Assembly (NCBI GenBank): GCA_023151185.1
Contig: JAKLJL010000001.1
Location: 124,001-188,000 of the forward strand
Length of the DNA: 64,000 nucleotides
DNA from: Bacteroidota bacterium
Lineage (GTDB): Bacteria > Bacteroidota > JABWAT01
Direction of reading: 5' to 3'
A program made the translations under genes and the position numbers. Numbering within the stretch: the stretch's first letter is position 1; the number at the start of each line of letters is the position of its first letter. Below, in pieces: positions 8,347 to 17,733 of the stretch. Under the pieces are notes generated by a model. It was not told the DNA's origin. It did no database searches and was given only the letters and a program-made list of their open reading frames with translations.

Positions 8347-9225
8347 ATGATAGAATCCATGACCGGCTTTGGTGCCGGTACCGCCTCGAAAGAGGGCCTG
8401 ACCGTTTCTGTTGAACTTAGATCGCTGAACAGCCGGTTTGTCGAATTGAATTCCCGCCTGCCCAAATCGGTTCAGGCACGGGAAAATGACATCAAGGACG
8501 TGCTCAGAAAAGAGCTTCAGCGGGGAAAAATTAATATTCTGGTTCAGGTGGAACGGGATGCTGAGGCCGAACCGGGGCTGACGATCAATGAGGAGGCTGT
8601 CCGCAGTTATACCGCTCTTCTGACGAAAGTAAGAGACACAGCCGGACTTACCGACCCCATCCGGTTGGACCATCTGCTCAAATTCAGTGACATTTTTGAG
8701 GCTGGTGAAGCCACTGATACCGATGAGCTTGAGTGGCATCTTACAGTTGAAGCCCTGAATCTGGCCATTCTTCAGTTGAAGGAGATGCGGAAACGGGAAG
8801 GAGAGGTTCTCGCCCGGGATTTAAGGGAACGGATCCGGCTGATTGGTTCAGGATGTGACACGGTTAAACGTCTGAGTGATGAACGGATTCCTCAGGAACG
8901 GGCCAGGCTAACCCAGAAAGTTGCCGATCTTCTCGGAGAGGAAAAAGTTAATCCGGACCGGCTGGAGCTTGAAATTGTCCTGATTGCGGAACGTTTGGAT
9001 ATCGCAGAGGAAGTAACCCGTCTTAACAGCCATCTGGAGTATTTCATTGAAGCACTCGACGGGAAAGAATCCGTCGGAAGAAAGCTGAATTTCCTGGTTC
9101 AGGAAATGAACAGGGAAATCAACACGATCGGCTCCAAATCAAATTCAGCGGAAATTGCCCGCTATGTGGTCCAGATGAAGGAAGAACTCGAACGGATCAG
9201 GGAACAAATTCAGAACCTGGAATAA
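8347..9225 (+). CDS. yicC: YicC/YloC family endoribonuclease
   Basis: The 292-aa protein opens with 'MIESMTGFGAGTASKEGLTV' and 'ELRSLNSRFVEL', the N-terminal YicC signature. It ends with the DUF1732 region 'GRKLNFLVQEMNREINTIGSKS'. YicC proteins act on RNA. It is the first gene of a core operon and ends 3 bases before gmk, the usual yicC-gmk-rpoZ-coaBC order. Confidence 0.9.
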   Translation: MIESMTGFGAGTASKEGLTVSVELRSLNSRFVELNSRLPKSVQARENDIKDVLRKELQRGKINILVQVERDAEAEPGLTINEEAVRSYTALLTKVRDTAGLTDPIRLDHLLKFSDIFEAGEATDTDELEWHLTVEALNLAILQLKEMRKREGEVLARDLRERIRLIGSGCDTVKRLSDERIPQERARLTQKVADLLGEEKVNPDRLELEIVLIAERLDIAEEVTRLNSHLEYFIEALDGKESVGRKLNFLVQEMNREINTIGSKSNSAEIARYVVQMKEELERIREQIQNLE

Positions 9226-9228
9226 GCC

Positions 9229-9798
9229 ATGACCCGAAAAGGAAAAGTGATTGTTTTCTGTGCGCCCAGCGGGGCAGGCAAAACCACGCTTGCACGTGCC
9301 CTGCAAAAGCAGATCGAAAACCTGCACTTCTCTGTTTCGGCGACTACCCGGTTGCCCCGGCAAAATGAAAAAGACGGCGTCGATTATTTTTTTCTGTCGA
9401 AAACTGATTTTATCGAACGGGTTGAAAACGGCGAATTTATTGAATGGGAAGAGGTTTTCGGAAACTATTACGGAACGCTGCAGGCTCATATCGAAGAGAT
9501 GATGAATCTGGGGAAAAATGTGATTCTGGATATTGATGTTAAAGGCGGACTGAACATCAAGCAGATTTTCGGGAATGAAGCGCTGACCTTATTTATCCTT
9601 CCGCCGGATATCACCTCGCTTGAAAGCCGCCTGAGGGGCCGTCAGTCAGAAAGCGAAGAAACCCTGAAACTCAGGCTGGCACGGGTTCCCATGGAACTTG
9701 AACTGGGCAAACAATTTGATGCATCCATCGTCAATGACGATCTGGAAACGGCTGTCGGAAAGCTCCGGCAGATTGTGACTGAATTTTTAAATAAATAA
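9229..9798 (+). CDS. gmk: Guanylate kinase
   Basis: This enzyme phosphorylates GMP to GDP with ATP. It has a P-loop 'APSGAGKTT' at residues 12-20, the GMP-binding region 'FSVSATTRLPRQNEKDGVDYFF', and 'NGEFIEWEEVFGNYYGT'. The 189-aa length is normal. The position between yicC and rpoZ is conserved in many bacteria and links nucleotide supply with transcription. Confidence 0.95.
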   Translation: MTRKGKVIVFCAPSGAGKTTLARALQKQIENLHFSVSATTRLPRQNEKDGVDYFFLSKTDFIERVENGEFIEWEEVFGNYYGTLQAHIEEMMNLGKNVILDIDVKGGLNIKQIFGNEALTLFILPPDITSLESRLRGRQSESEETLKLRLARVPMELELGKQFDASIVNDDLETAVGKLRQIVTEFLNK

Positions 9799-9815
9799 TA
9801 AAAAGGAGAAGGACC

Positions 9816-10103
9816 ATGCCAATTAATCCTGTTGATTTAAAAAAAGTGCAGGGCTCCAACGAGAACGTTTATGAGGCCATCAATGTCATGGCAAAACGGG
9901 CCCGCCAGATCAACGATGAAGTCCGTGCAGAACTGCATGACAAACTTTCACTTTTCAGCGAACTCGTCGAGAGTGATGAAGAGCAGGAAGTTAATCATGA
10001 ACAGGCCAGAATCAGCATCGAATATGAATTGAAGGATAAGCCGACCATTCAGTCTGTGAAGGAAAAAGGCAAGTCTGACATGGAATACCATTACTCTGAA
10101 TGA
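9816..10103 (+). CDS. rpoZ: RNA polymerase omega subunit (RpoZ-like)
   Basis: The 95-aa protein has the omega-like segment 'NVYEAINVMAKRARQIN', which follows the family pattern of a helix ending in 'A-..-R-A-R-Q-I/L'. A variable acidic tail follows. It follows gmk by 17 bases with SD 'aaaaggagaagg', and its stop overlaps the coaBC ATG (ATGA). Omega helps assemble RNA polymerase. The C-terminal half is divergent, as is common in Bacteroidota. Confidence 0.8.
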   Translation: MPINPVDLKKVQGSNENVYEAINVMAKRARQINDEVRAELHDKLSLFSELVESDEEQEVNHEQARISIEYELKDKPTIQSVKEKGKSDMEYHYSE

Positions 10104-11329
10104 AATCTGAACTGAACGGAAAAACAATACTTCTGGGGGTTTCTGGCGGGATTGCTGCCTACAAAACCCCCGAGCTTGTCCGGCTGCTTAAAAAAGCCGG
10201 TGCATCCGTTCAGGTTTTTATGACGGAACCGGCAAAACAGTTTGTGACACCGGTTACCCTTGGAACTGTTTCGGAAAATCCGGTTTTGTCGGATGTTTTT
10301 CCCGGGAACCGGGAAGGTTCCTGGACGGTCCATATTCACCAGGCCAGACGTGCTGCCCTGTTTATTGTGGCACCGGCAACAGCCAATACTCTGGCCAAAC
10401 TGGCTCACGGACATGCTGACAACATGCTCACAACAACCTACCTTGCCCTTCCGCCCGAGGTTCCGGTACTGATCGTTCCGGCTATGGATACCGATATGTT
10501 TGTCCACCCGGCAACCCAGGCCAACCTTGAAATTCTCAGGGGCAGGGGGCATGTGATTCTTCCGCCGGATGACGGCCCGCTGGCTTCTGGTCTGTCTGGC
10601 CCCGGCAGAATGCCAGAGCCGGCGAAAATCGCTGAAACTGCAGCCGGTATTCTGAAATCTGAACCGAAAATTCTGGCCGGGAAACGGGTTTTGATTTCTG
10701 CCGGACCTACACGCGAGCCGATTGATCCTGTCAGATTCATCTCAAATTATTCCAGCGGAAAAATGGGATTTGCCCTTGCCGAAACTGCCGCCCGCCTGGG
10801 CGCAGAGGTCACCCTCGTTTCCGGACCGGTTCATTTATCTGATCCTGCCGGGCTGCGGGTAATCCGGGTGGAATCAGCCCTTGAAATGCAGAAGGCACTT
10901 GAATCGGAGTTTCCACGGACCGATCTCCTTATTATGGCCGCCGCTGTTGCTGATTACCGGGTCGAAACGGTTGCCGGCAGTAAAATAAAAAAGGAAGACT
11001 CCGGAAATCTGGAGTTGAAATTGGTTAAAAACCCGGATATTCTGGCTGGTTTGGGCAAAAAGAAAAAACACCAGACACTTGTCGGATTTGCACTTGAAAC
11101 TGACCGGATTGTAGAGAATGCAACCCGGAAACTCAAGGAAAAGAATCTGGATGCCATTGTTCTGAACCGTGCCAATGAGCCGGGAGCCGGATTTGAAACC
11201 GATACCAATATTGTTAAAATACTCTTTCCGGACGGAACGGTAACTGAATTTTCAAAAATGTTAAAAAAAGATCTTGCCGGACAGATTCTTTCGGTCTGCA
11301 GCAGAGTGATGGAACACAACCATGTCTGA
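10100..11329 (+). CDS. coaBC: Bifunctional CoaBC (coenzyme A biosynthesis)
   Basis: The N-terminal phosphopantothenoylcysteine decarboxylase domain shows 'LLGVSGGIAAYK', 'APATANTLAKLAHG' and 'VPAMDTDMFVHPATQ'. The C-terminal phosphopantothenate-cysteine ligase domain shows 'ISAGPTREPIDPVRFISNYS', 'AAAVADYR' and 'NPDILAGLG'. The 'PAMD' variant of the usual 'PxMN' motif is, as I recall, typical of Bacteroidota. The length of 409 aa is normal. It overlaps rpoZ by 4 bases and the following UDG gene by 8 bases. Confidence 0.93.
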   Translation: MKSELNGKTILLGVSGGIAAYKTPELVRLLKKAGASVQVFMTEPAKQFVTPVTLGTVSENPVLSDVFPGNREGSWTVHIHQARRAALFIVAPATANTLAKLAHGHADNMLTTTYLALPPEVPVLIVPAMDTDMFVHPATQANLEILRGRGHVILPPDDGPLASGLSGPGRMPEPAKIAETAAGILKSEPKILAGKRVLISAGPTREPIDPVRFISNYSSGKMGFALAETAARLGAEVTLVSGPVHLSDPAGLRVIRVESALEMQKALESEFPRTDLLIMAAAVADYRVETVAGSKIKKEDSGNLELKLVKNPDILAGLGKKKKHQTLVGFALETDRIVENATRKLKEKNLDAIVLNRANEPGAGFETDTNIVKILFPDGTVTEFSKMLKKDLAGQILSVCSRVMEHNHV

Positions 11330-12020
11330 CCTTCCGATTGAAGAAATCAGGAAATTATTTGCTTTTACACGGGTCTATCTTGACCAGCAGCATGAATTGT
11401 TCGGGCCGTCTCTTCCCGATCTGATGACATCACCAGAAATCAGTGCTGAAGCCCGTGAAAAAGCCCGGCTTTTAGATGAGTTTCAGGCTTCGTTTTCAGC
11501 CTGCCAGAATTGCAAACTGGGAAAAACCCGAAAGAACCTGGTTTTTGGATCAGGCAACCCGAATGCAAAGCTTCTGGTTATTGGTGAAGGTCCGGGTGCA
11601 GATGAAGATGAAACCGGATATCCGTTTGTTGGCCGGGCGGGACAGTTGCTGACCGCCATTCTGAAAGCCATCCAATTTACCCGCCAGGATGTGTACATCG
11701 CCAATATTGTGAAATGCCGCCCGCCGCAGAACCGGAAACCTGAACCGGATGAAGTTGCAGAATGTATGCCTTATTTAAAAAATCAGATCAGGATTATCCG
11801 GCCGGCAATTATTTTGGCATTGGGTGCAACGGCGGCCAATACCCTTCTGAACAACACGGATTCTCTTGGCTCCATGCGGGGCAAAATTCATACTTTTGAG
11901 GGAACCCCACTGATTGTGACCTACCATCCGGCTGCCCTGCTCCGGAACCCCAATTACAAACCCGATACCTGGCAGGACGTTCAGTTCCTCAGAAAACAGT
12001 ACGATTTACTCGTCAGATAA
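11322..12020 (+). CDS. Family 4 (Fe-S) uracil-DNA glycosylase
   Basis: The enzyme excises uracil from DNA. It has the Cys pairs expected for the 4Fe-4S cluster ('CQNCKLG' and 'NIVKCRPPQNR...AECMPYL'), the catalytic-region motif 'GEGPGADEDETGYPFVGRAG', and a C-terminal 'VTYHPAALLRNP'. The N-terminal 60 residues are family-variable. It overlaps coaBC by 8 bases and precedes dnaB by 9, so it is expressed with replication and core metabolism genes. An alternative name is family 5 UDG, but the motif 1 sequence favours family 4. Confidence 0.88.
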   Translation: MSDLPIEEIRKLFAFTRVYLDQQHELFGPSLPDLMTSPEISAEAREKARLLDEFQASFSACQNCKLGKTRKNLVFGSGNPNAKLLVIGEGPGADEDETGYPFVGRAGQLLTAILKAIQFTRQDVYIANIVKCRPPQNRKPEPDEVAECMPYLKNQIRIIRPAIILALGATAANTLLNNTDSLGSMRGKIHTFEGTPLIVTYHPAALLRNPNYKPDTWQDVQFLRKQYDLLVR

Positions 12021-12029
12021 GAAAGCAGT

Positions 12030-13541
12030 ATGGCTAAAGTTTTCGGTGAAGGAAAGTCCGGTAAATTTCCGATTGATGAGTTTCTGAACCGGAAGGGAAA
12101 AACAACACAAGTCCTCTCAATTGATGGAAGAACCCCACCACAAGCCGTAGATGTTGAACAGGCGGTTTTAGGAGCTATTCTTATAGATCCTGAAGCCTTT
12201 TACAAAGTTATCGACATTATTGATGATTCCTGTTTTTACAAACCATCACACCGTTTAATAATGGCAACCATTATTTGCATGGTTGAAAAAAATGAAGCTG
12301 TTGACATTGTAACTTTAACCGAAGAGTTAAGAAAAGCCAAAAAACTTGAGGAAGCTGGTGGAGCTGTTTACATTTCTGAACTAACAACTAAGGTCACAAC
12401 TTCTGCAAATATTGAGTATTATACTCGAATTGTACATGAAAAATTTATCCTACGTAGAATTATTTCAATTTCTGGGGAACTTGCCTCAGAAGCCTTCGAA
12501 GGTGAGGATGATCCCTTTGACATTCTGGACAAAGCTGAAAAGGAACTTTACCTAATTTCTGGGGCAAGACTCAGAAAAAGTGCACTGTCCATTTCTGAGA
12601 TACTTACAACTGCCATCGAAAAACTTGAGAATATTCACGAAAATGCTGGCGGGGTTTCAGGTGTCCCTTCCAGTTTTGTTGATCTTGACAAAATGACCGG
12701 CGGATTCCAACCTTCTGACCTGGTGATTATTGCCGCCCGTCCCTCTATGGGGAAAACAGCCTTTGCCATGACGGTGGCCATGAATGCTGCCTTGAAGGCG
12801 AAAAAGTCAATTCTGGTATTTTCCCTGGAAATGTCATCGCAGTCACTAATTGAACGGTTGCTGTATTCAACGGCCAAGGTTGATGCTCACCTGGCCCGTA
12901 ACGGCCGCCTTCCGCATGATGACTGGCCCAAAATCACAAAAGCAGCCGGCAAATTGAACGAAACCAGCATTTACATCGACGACACACCCGGACTTACCGT
13001 CATGGAAATCAGGGCAAAAGCCCGGCGGCTGAAGTCTGAAAAGGGAATTGACATGATTATTGTCGATTACCTTCAGTTTGTTCATGGCCCGAAAAATACC
13101 CAGTCCCGTGAGCAGGAAATTTCTGCCATCAGCCGGTCGCTGAAAATGCTGGCTAAAGAACTTCAGGTTCCGGTTCTGGCACTTTCGCAGCTTTCACGGG
13201 CAGTTGAAAGCCGGAATCCGAAACGACCCATGCTGTCTGACCTTCGGGAATCAGGAGCAATTGAACAGGATGCCGACGTTGTTCTTTTTATTTACCGGCC
13301 CGAGTTTTACGGCGAAAAAGAGACAGAGGATGGAGCTCCTGCAGAAGGAATGGCCGAAATCATCATCGGAAAACAAAGAAACGGACCAACCGGTACGGTG
13401 ATTCTTCAGTTCAATAAACAATATGCCGCTTTTGATAACCGGATTTCAACCGGTGGCCTCGGGGCGCCACCTCCCGGACCGGATGCTCCGTTAAACCCTG
13501 AGGATTTTGGGGCACCACCGCCGGGAATTGTTCCGTTTTAA
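12030..13541 (+). CDS. dnaB: Replicative DNA helicase DnaB
   Basis: The hexameric replicative helicase has an N-terminal domain with 'DVEQAVLGAILIDPEAFYKV', a RecA-like domain with Walker A 'ARPSMGKTA' (about residue 234), Walker B 'MIIVDYLQFV' and 'LSDLRESGAIEQDADVV'. The C-terminal tail is rich in Gly and Pro. Nucleotides from about 12110 to 12690 contain no CCGG and are AT-rich, whereas the rest of the gene has the CCGG-rich local style, suggesting a mosaic origin. It is the last gene of the operon and is followed by a strong terminator. Confidence 0.93.
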   Translation: MAKVFGEGKSGKFPIDEFLNRKGKTTQVLSIDGRTPPQAVDVEQAVLGAILIDPEAFYKVIDIIDDSCFYKPSHRLIMATIICMVEKNEAVDIVTLTEELRKAKKLEEAGGAVYISELTTKVTTSANIEYYTRIVHEKFILRRIISISGELASEAFEGEDDPFDILDKAEKELYLISGARLRKSALSISEILTTAIEKLENIHENAGGVSGVPSSFVDLDKMTGGFQPSDLVIIAARPSMGKTAFAMTVAMNAALKAKKSILVFSLEMSSQSLIERLLYSTAKVDAHLARNGRLPHDDWPKITKAAGKLNETSIYIDDTPGLTVMEIRAKARRLKSEKGIDMIIVDYLQFVHGPKNTQSREQEISAISRSLKMLAKELQVPVLALSQLSRAVESRNPKRPMLSDLRESGAIEQDADVVLFIYRPEFYGEKETEDGAPAEGMAEIIIGKQRNGPTGTVILQFNKQYAAFDNRISTGGLGAPPPGPDAPLNPEDFGAPPPGIVPF

Positions 13542-13546
13542 CCACT

Positions 13547-13573
13547 AAGTCCGGGAAAACCGGACTTTTTTTA
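13547..13573 (+). terminator. Rho-independent terminator after dnaB
   Basis: AAGTCCGG (13547-13554) pairs perfectly with CCGGACTT (13560-13567) across a GAAAA loop, followed by a T run to 13573. It closes the yicC-dnaB operon. Confidence 0.9.
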
Positions 13574-13597
13574 TTCAGATTAAGTGCAGGAGAATTT

Positions 13598-14476
13598 ATG
13601 GCTGGCGGAAGTTTGCTGGCATTGCTGGATGATATTACGACAATTCTCGATGATGTCTCGGTTATGACTAAAGTGGCGGCCAAAAAAACAGCCGGAGTGC
13701 TTGGCGATGATCTTGCGCTTAATGCCCAGCAGGTTTCTGGCGTCAATGCAGACCGGGAATTACCGGTTGTTTGGGCTGTGGCAAAAGGCTCGTTTTTAAA
13801 TAAACTGATTTTGGTTCCGGCCGCACTTTTAATCAGTTCCTTTATTCCATGGGCTGTTCTTCCTCTTCTGATGATCGGTGGGGCATTTCTTTGCTTTGAA
13901 GGGGTTGAAAAGGTTCTTCATCCGTTTTTTCATCACGAAAAGTTACCAGAAACCCGGTCTGAACCGGTAGACTCCACTGAAAAGGAAAAAGTAAAGGGTG
14001 CCATCCGGACGGACTTTATTCTGTCTGCCGAAATCATAGTTATTGCTCTTGGAACCGTGGCCGGACAGCCTTTCGCTGTACAGCTTTCTGTTCTTGCAGG
14101 AATTGCTGTGATCATGACAATCGGAGTTTACGGGTTGGTTGCCGGAATTGTGAAGCTGGATGATGCCGGACTCTGGCTTCTGAAATCTGATTTACCTTCA
14201 TTCTTCCGTCGTGCCGGCCTGTGGATTCTGAATCTGGCGCCCTGGTTAATGAAAGGACTTTCGGTTGCGGGTACGGTTGCAATGTTTCTGGTTGGTGGAG
14301 GGATTGTAGTGCACGGCATTCCGGCAGTACATCACCTGATAACCGGATTTTCGGAGACTGTATCACCTGCCTGGATAGGAACTCTGGCAGAAAACGCGGC
14401 CAATGCTGTTGCTGGTTTTCTGGTTGGGCTGCTGGTTCTGGGGGCAGTTTCGGTTTTCAGCAAATTAAAAAAATAA
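13598..14476 (+). CDS. DUF808 (YedI-like) inner membrane protein
   Basis: The 292-aa protein opens with the hallmark 'MAGGSLLALLDDITTILDDV' and 'KVAAKKTAGVLGDDLALNAQ', followed by several membrane spans and 'LLMIGGAFLCFEGVEKVLH'. DUF808 proteins are polytopic inner membrane proteins of unknown role. It has SD 'aggag' 7 bases before the ATG and stands alone between the dnaB terminator and a convergent gene. Confidence 0.9.
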   Translation: MAGGSLLALLDDITTILDDVSVMTKVAAKKTAGVLGDDLALNAQQVSGVNADRELPVVWAVAKGSFLNKLILVPAALLISSFIPWAVLPLLMIGGAFLCFEGVEKVLHPFFHHEKLPETRSEPVDSTEKEKVKGAIRTDFILSAEIIVIALGTVAGQPFAVQLSVLAGIAVIMTIGVYGLVAGIVKLDDAGLWLLKSDLPSFFRRAGLWILNLAPWLMKGLSVAGTVAMFLVGGGIVVHGIPAVHHLITGFSETVSPAWIGTLAENAANAVAGFLVGLLVLGAVSVFSKLKK

Positions 14477-14506
14477 CCCGGCCCCACCTGACGGCTGAAC
14501 CGGGCT
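14466..14506 (-). terminator. Probable terminator for the GH57-like gene
   Basis: Read on the minus strand, AGCCCGG (14506-14500) can pair with CCGGGTT (14481-14475), including one G-T pair. A T-rich run lies at 14474-14466. The large loop makes it weaker than the other terminators here. Confidence 0.45.
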
Positions 14507-14517
14507 GTAAGACAGAC

Positions 14518-17331
14518 CTACCGGATGAGGACCATTTTCCGGACCAGAGTCCGGTTTCCGGCAGATATGGAATAAAAGTAAACTCCGCTTGGATGCAGGG
14601 ATCCATCAAAGTCGATCCGGTGCGAACCGGCAGGCTGAACTCCAGCCTCCTCCTTTATTATTTCTTTCCCCAAAACATCAAAAACACGGAACGTGACCTT
14701 TCCTGCAACCGGCAGTGAATACCGGATTGAGGTGACGGGGTTAAACGGGTTCGGATAGTTTTGATCCAGATAATACCCGGCCGGTAATTCCGGATCGCCG
14801 ACCGAAACAACCGAAGGTTTTGAGTCATACCAAACCGAATTATAATACCATCCTTCCCTGTCTCTGAAAAGATCAGCGGTCTGGGGCTGCCCGGCATTAT
14901 TGAAAATCAGATTCGCCGATTTGGTTCCTTTCAGGGTAAACGAAAACCAACCATCCCCATTTGGTTTCATGGCAGTGCCGGGCCAGGTTGCCGGTGTGGC
15001 AGAACCGGCGTTCCACCAGTAAATCCAGGCTTGTGAGTAGTTTGCAGGTTTAAAGAAATGAACGGTAAGTGAATCACCGCCGGGAGCAGTTGTTGTATCA
15101 TTCCCCGAAACCTTAAATCCGAAATCTTTTCCGCCGTTGTTATCCCAGGTATTATCTGAATAATTAATTACAAAGGCCACCTGGTATACTTTCTGCTCGG
15201 GTTTGTTAAATGGTCCGATTTTAAGTATCAGTCTGGAGGAATCATCCGGGCCGGAAAACGGCGTTTGGACTGCCGGTCCCGATCCGAATAAAACGGTTCC
15301 GGCCGGCCGGTAAACCGGGTTGGGAGTCTGCCAGGTTGCTCCTGAGTTATTGACTCCCCAATGGAGTTTACCACCCTGAGTGGCATTCTTTATCGTAATG
15401 GTTACCGTATCCTGAATCGTTGGCTCGGCGGGAGTGATCACCACGGTTCCATCTCCGCCCTGGCCGCCTCCCTGATTATTTCCAACCCAGACGTGCAGAA
15501 TCGGTGACCGGGATTGGTTGCCAAGACTATCGGTCGCTTCGACGTAGTAATCAAGAAGCTGATCAGAAAATCCGGATACTTTGGCAGAATATTCTGCTGC
15601 AATTTTTATAGGAAGCGGATCGGTTTTTGGTGATTGGGTTGCTGCATTCAGGGGAATGGAGATCCAGTCTGTGACCTCAGAACCACCCGAAATAGTTTCA
15701 TTGTCAGTTGAAAGCGGTGAGTTAACTCCGTCTTTGTCGGTCCGGAGTTTAAGGGTAACAGCCTGAAGCCCGCTGATGTCGAAGGCATAGGTCCAGACCG
15801 TGAACTCTTTGGGTTGTGCAAGTTCCCATTCTGTTCCGCCGGGGTTATAAGGTTCCCGTTGCGGTACAAACAAAGTTGGCGGAGTTTTATCGGCTGGTTT
15901 GGATATTACCGGCAGAACGCTTTGAATGGCCAGATTTGCCCCACGGGTCGGGTGAGAATCCCACATTTCAGTTCCATCCCAGTACCAGTAATCAGACGCC
16001 TGGGAATTCATCAGAAATTTCCAGCCCTCCTGAGTCTGCTGAGAACCGGGCGATTGGTCCTGTGCTGTTGCCAGGTAATTCTGTGCAGCCGTGATAACCG
16101 CCCAACTGTTTCTGTCGGGACTATATCCGCCGGAAGGATCTCCCAGCCACTTTTTAAATTCAGGATCACCGGCATCGGCACCAGCCCAGCTTCCGGCCTC
16201 GATTTGGATCAGATCAGAAGGGTCCGGGGGATAGGAGTCAAGATAATCCTGAACCGTGGTACAGTTGAACCGGTCGGGATTTGACTTCAGCCAGTCTACA
16301 AAGGCCTGGAAATTACTCTGATAGTAGTAATCTGCCCCACCGCCGAAATTATCTCCGTCATGATGGAGCACAATCAAAATAGGGTGAGCCGGGTCGGTGT
16401 TGTAACTTTCCAGCTGGCTCATGACGGTTTCATAATTCAGGGCGCCAAAACCGCCTCTCCCGTCTTCATTTCCCAGATACCGATCGGTCGGGACCGCGAT
16501 GATTTTCTTTGTTTCCCCAGTTTCCGGGTTAGTATAGGCCACGTAGTGCGGCTGGCGTCCCCAGCGGGCAGAATTTTTTGTCGGAGCCCAAAGTCCGTTA
16601 AGCTGAACCCAGTCGTTCGGGTTGGCATTAACCTGATCTGCTTTGTTAGGCTCAACAACGCTGCCGCCTTTTCCCCAGGGGTAACCCTGAGCGGCCCGGT
16701 CAAAGTGGATATTATCAACCAGGGCCCATTCAATCCCCTCATCAGCCAACGCCGGAACCATCCGGTCCGCAAAGGCATTTTCGGGCGGGAAAATTCCTTT
16801 TGAATAATTTCCCCCAAAATTGGCAATCACGGATTCACGGTGGGCCGCAATCTGTCGGCGGATATCATCATACCGGATCAGTCCCATCAGCGGATGGTGG
16901 TAACCGAATCCGACCAGATCAGTCCTCGGATTTCCTTTAACGGTCTTGGACTGACGGGCCTCTTTCCAGTTTTGCTTCCAGTTTTGAAATCCCTTTCCGG
17001 CAGATTCCAGATTATTCAGGTTTTCTATCAGGGATCCCGAAAAACTGACCTGTGCGCCAAAATTGGGAAGGGAAGCGCCTTTGGCGACGGCATCTTTTGG
17101 CCAGGAGGTATAAGGCCCTGTTCTGGACTGGTGGATGGCGACAACCGAATAGGAGTAAGCACCCCGGTTTTCGGTTTGCATAATGGATTCATACGGCCAG
17201 TAAATGGGCTGGTGCATGTGCCAGAGAAAGGCAATCTGAATCGGTGGCTGGGTGGATTTTTTTTCCTGGGCGGATGCGCAGGTAATCAGCGTCTGAAGAA
17301 AAACGGCAGAAAGAAACAGTCGGGTTGTCAT
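14518..17331 (-). CDS. Secreted GH57-like glycosidase with starch-binding and T9SS domains
   Basis: A signal peptide (about residues 1-21, ending CASA) precedes a GH57-type catalytic region. It has 'LWHMHQPIYWP' (residues 36-46) and 'GIFPPENAFADRMVPAL', which resemble the family's HxHQP and nucleophile-region motifs. A CBM25/26-like starch-binding module follows near the C-terminus ('AWIYWWNAGSATPATWPGTA'). The last ~80 residues are a T9SS sorting domain ('NYPNPFNPVTSIRYSLP'). The enzyme probably cleaves extracellular alpha-glucans. The start is the ATG at 17331, with SD 'gaggag', rather than an upstream start lacking a signal peptide. The length is 937 aa. Confidence 0.75.
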   Translation of the reverse strand: MTTRLFLSAVFLQTLITCASAQEKKSTQPPIQIAFLWHMHQPIYWPYESIMQTENRGAYSYSVVAIHQSRTGPYTSWPKDAVAKGASLPNFGAQVSFSGSLIENLNNLESAGKGFQNWKQNWKEARQSKTVKGNPRTDLVGFGYHHPLMGLIRYDDIRRQIAAHRESVIANFGGNYSKGIFPPENAFADRMVPALADEGIEWALVDNIHFDRAAQGYPWGKGGSVVEPNKADQVNANPNDWVQLNGLWAPTKNSARWGRQPHYVAYTNPETGETKKIIAVPTDRYLGNEDGRGGFGALNYETVMSQLESYNTDPAHPILIVLHHDGDNFGGGADYYYQSNFQAFVDWLKSNPDRFNCTTVQDYLDSYPPDPSDLIQIEAGSWAGADAGDPEFKKWLGDPSGGYSPDRNSWAVITAAQNYLATAQDQSPGSQQTQEGWKFLMNSQASDYWYWDGTEMWDSHPTRGANLAIQSVLPVISKPADKTPPTLFVPQREPYNPGGTEWELAQPKEFTVWTYAFDISGLQAVTLKLRTDKDGVNSPLSTDNETISGGSEVTDWISIPLNAATQSPKTDPLPIKIAAEYSAKVSGFSDQLLDYYVEATDSLGNQSRSPILHVWVGNNQGGGQGGDGTVVITPAEPTIQDTVTITIKNATQGGKLHWGVNNSGATWQTPNPVYRPAGTVLFGSGPAVQTPFSGPDDSSRLILKIGPFNKPEQKVYQVAFVINYSDNTWDNNGGKDFGFKVSGNDTTTAPGGDSLTVHFFKPANYSQAWIYWWNAGSATPATWPGTAMKPNGDGWFSFTLKGTKSANLIFNNAGQPQTADLFRDREGWYYNSVWYDSKPSVVSVGDPELPAGYYLDQNYPNPFNPVTSIRYSLPVAGKVTFRVFDVLGKEIIKEEAGVQPAGSHRIDFDGSLHPSGVYFYSISAGNRTLVRKMVLIR

Positions 17332-17460
17332 ACACTCCTCACGGAAGAAAAGGGCTTCCAAAACCGTGAAGATAGTAAAAACAGACTAAAAGTAAAAAAA
17401 TGTCAGAAAATGTTTATTTGATACAGGAGAAACTTTAATGACCCTCTAATCCGGAAAAAA

Positions 17461-17733
17461 TTAGTCTGCCAGATCCATGCCATCAACCACACCCATAATA
17501 ATGGCATTGGCCGGGATTTTATCAGAACCGGTTAGTTGTTTGACAACATCCCCTTCCTGAGCAACCAAAACGGTGTCACCAATACCGGCGTCCGAATAAT
17601 CAATGGCTAAAAGATCTGATCCTTCCGGATTTCCATTAAGATCCACCGGCTGGACGATCAGGAGTTTACATTTCTCGAGGTGTTCATTTTTTACCGGTGC
17701 CACCAAAGTGCCGGTCACTTTTGCTAAAATCAT
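17461..17733 (-). CDS. EutN/CcmL family microcompartment vertex protein
   Basis: The 90-aa protein closely follows the EutN/CcmL (BMC-P) pattern: 'MILAKVTGTLVAPVKN', 'CKLLIVQPVDLNG', 'LLAIDYSDAGIGDTVLVAQ' and a final 'AIIMGVVDGMD'. These pentamers cap vertices of bacterial microcompartments. No shell hexamer or encapsulated enzyme gene is nearby. It overlaps the stop of glmM by 4 bases, so the two are translated together. An orphan BMC-P may have a different role, or its shell may be encoded elsewhere. Confidence 0.85.
   Translation of the reverse strand: MILAKVTGTLVAPVKNEHLEKCKLLIVQPVDLNGNPEGSDLLAIDYSDAGIGDTVLVAQEGDVVKQLTGSDKIPANAIIMGVVDGMDLAD

Noticed and set aside
16360-17421. Long plus-strand frames opposite the GH57-like gene
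   Set aside because: They mirror the coding frame of the minus-strand gene and show no recognisable motifs.
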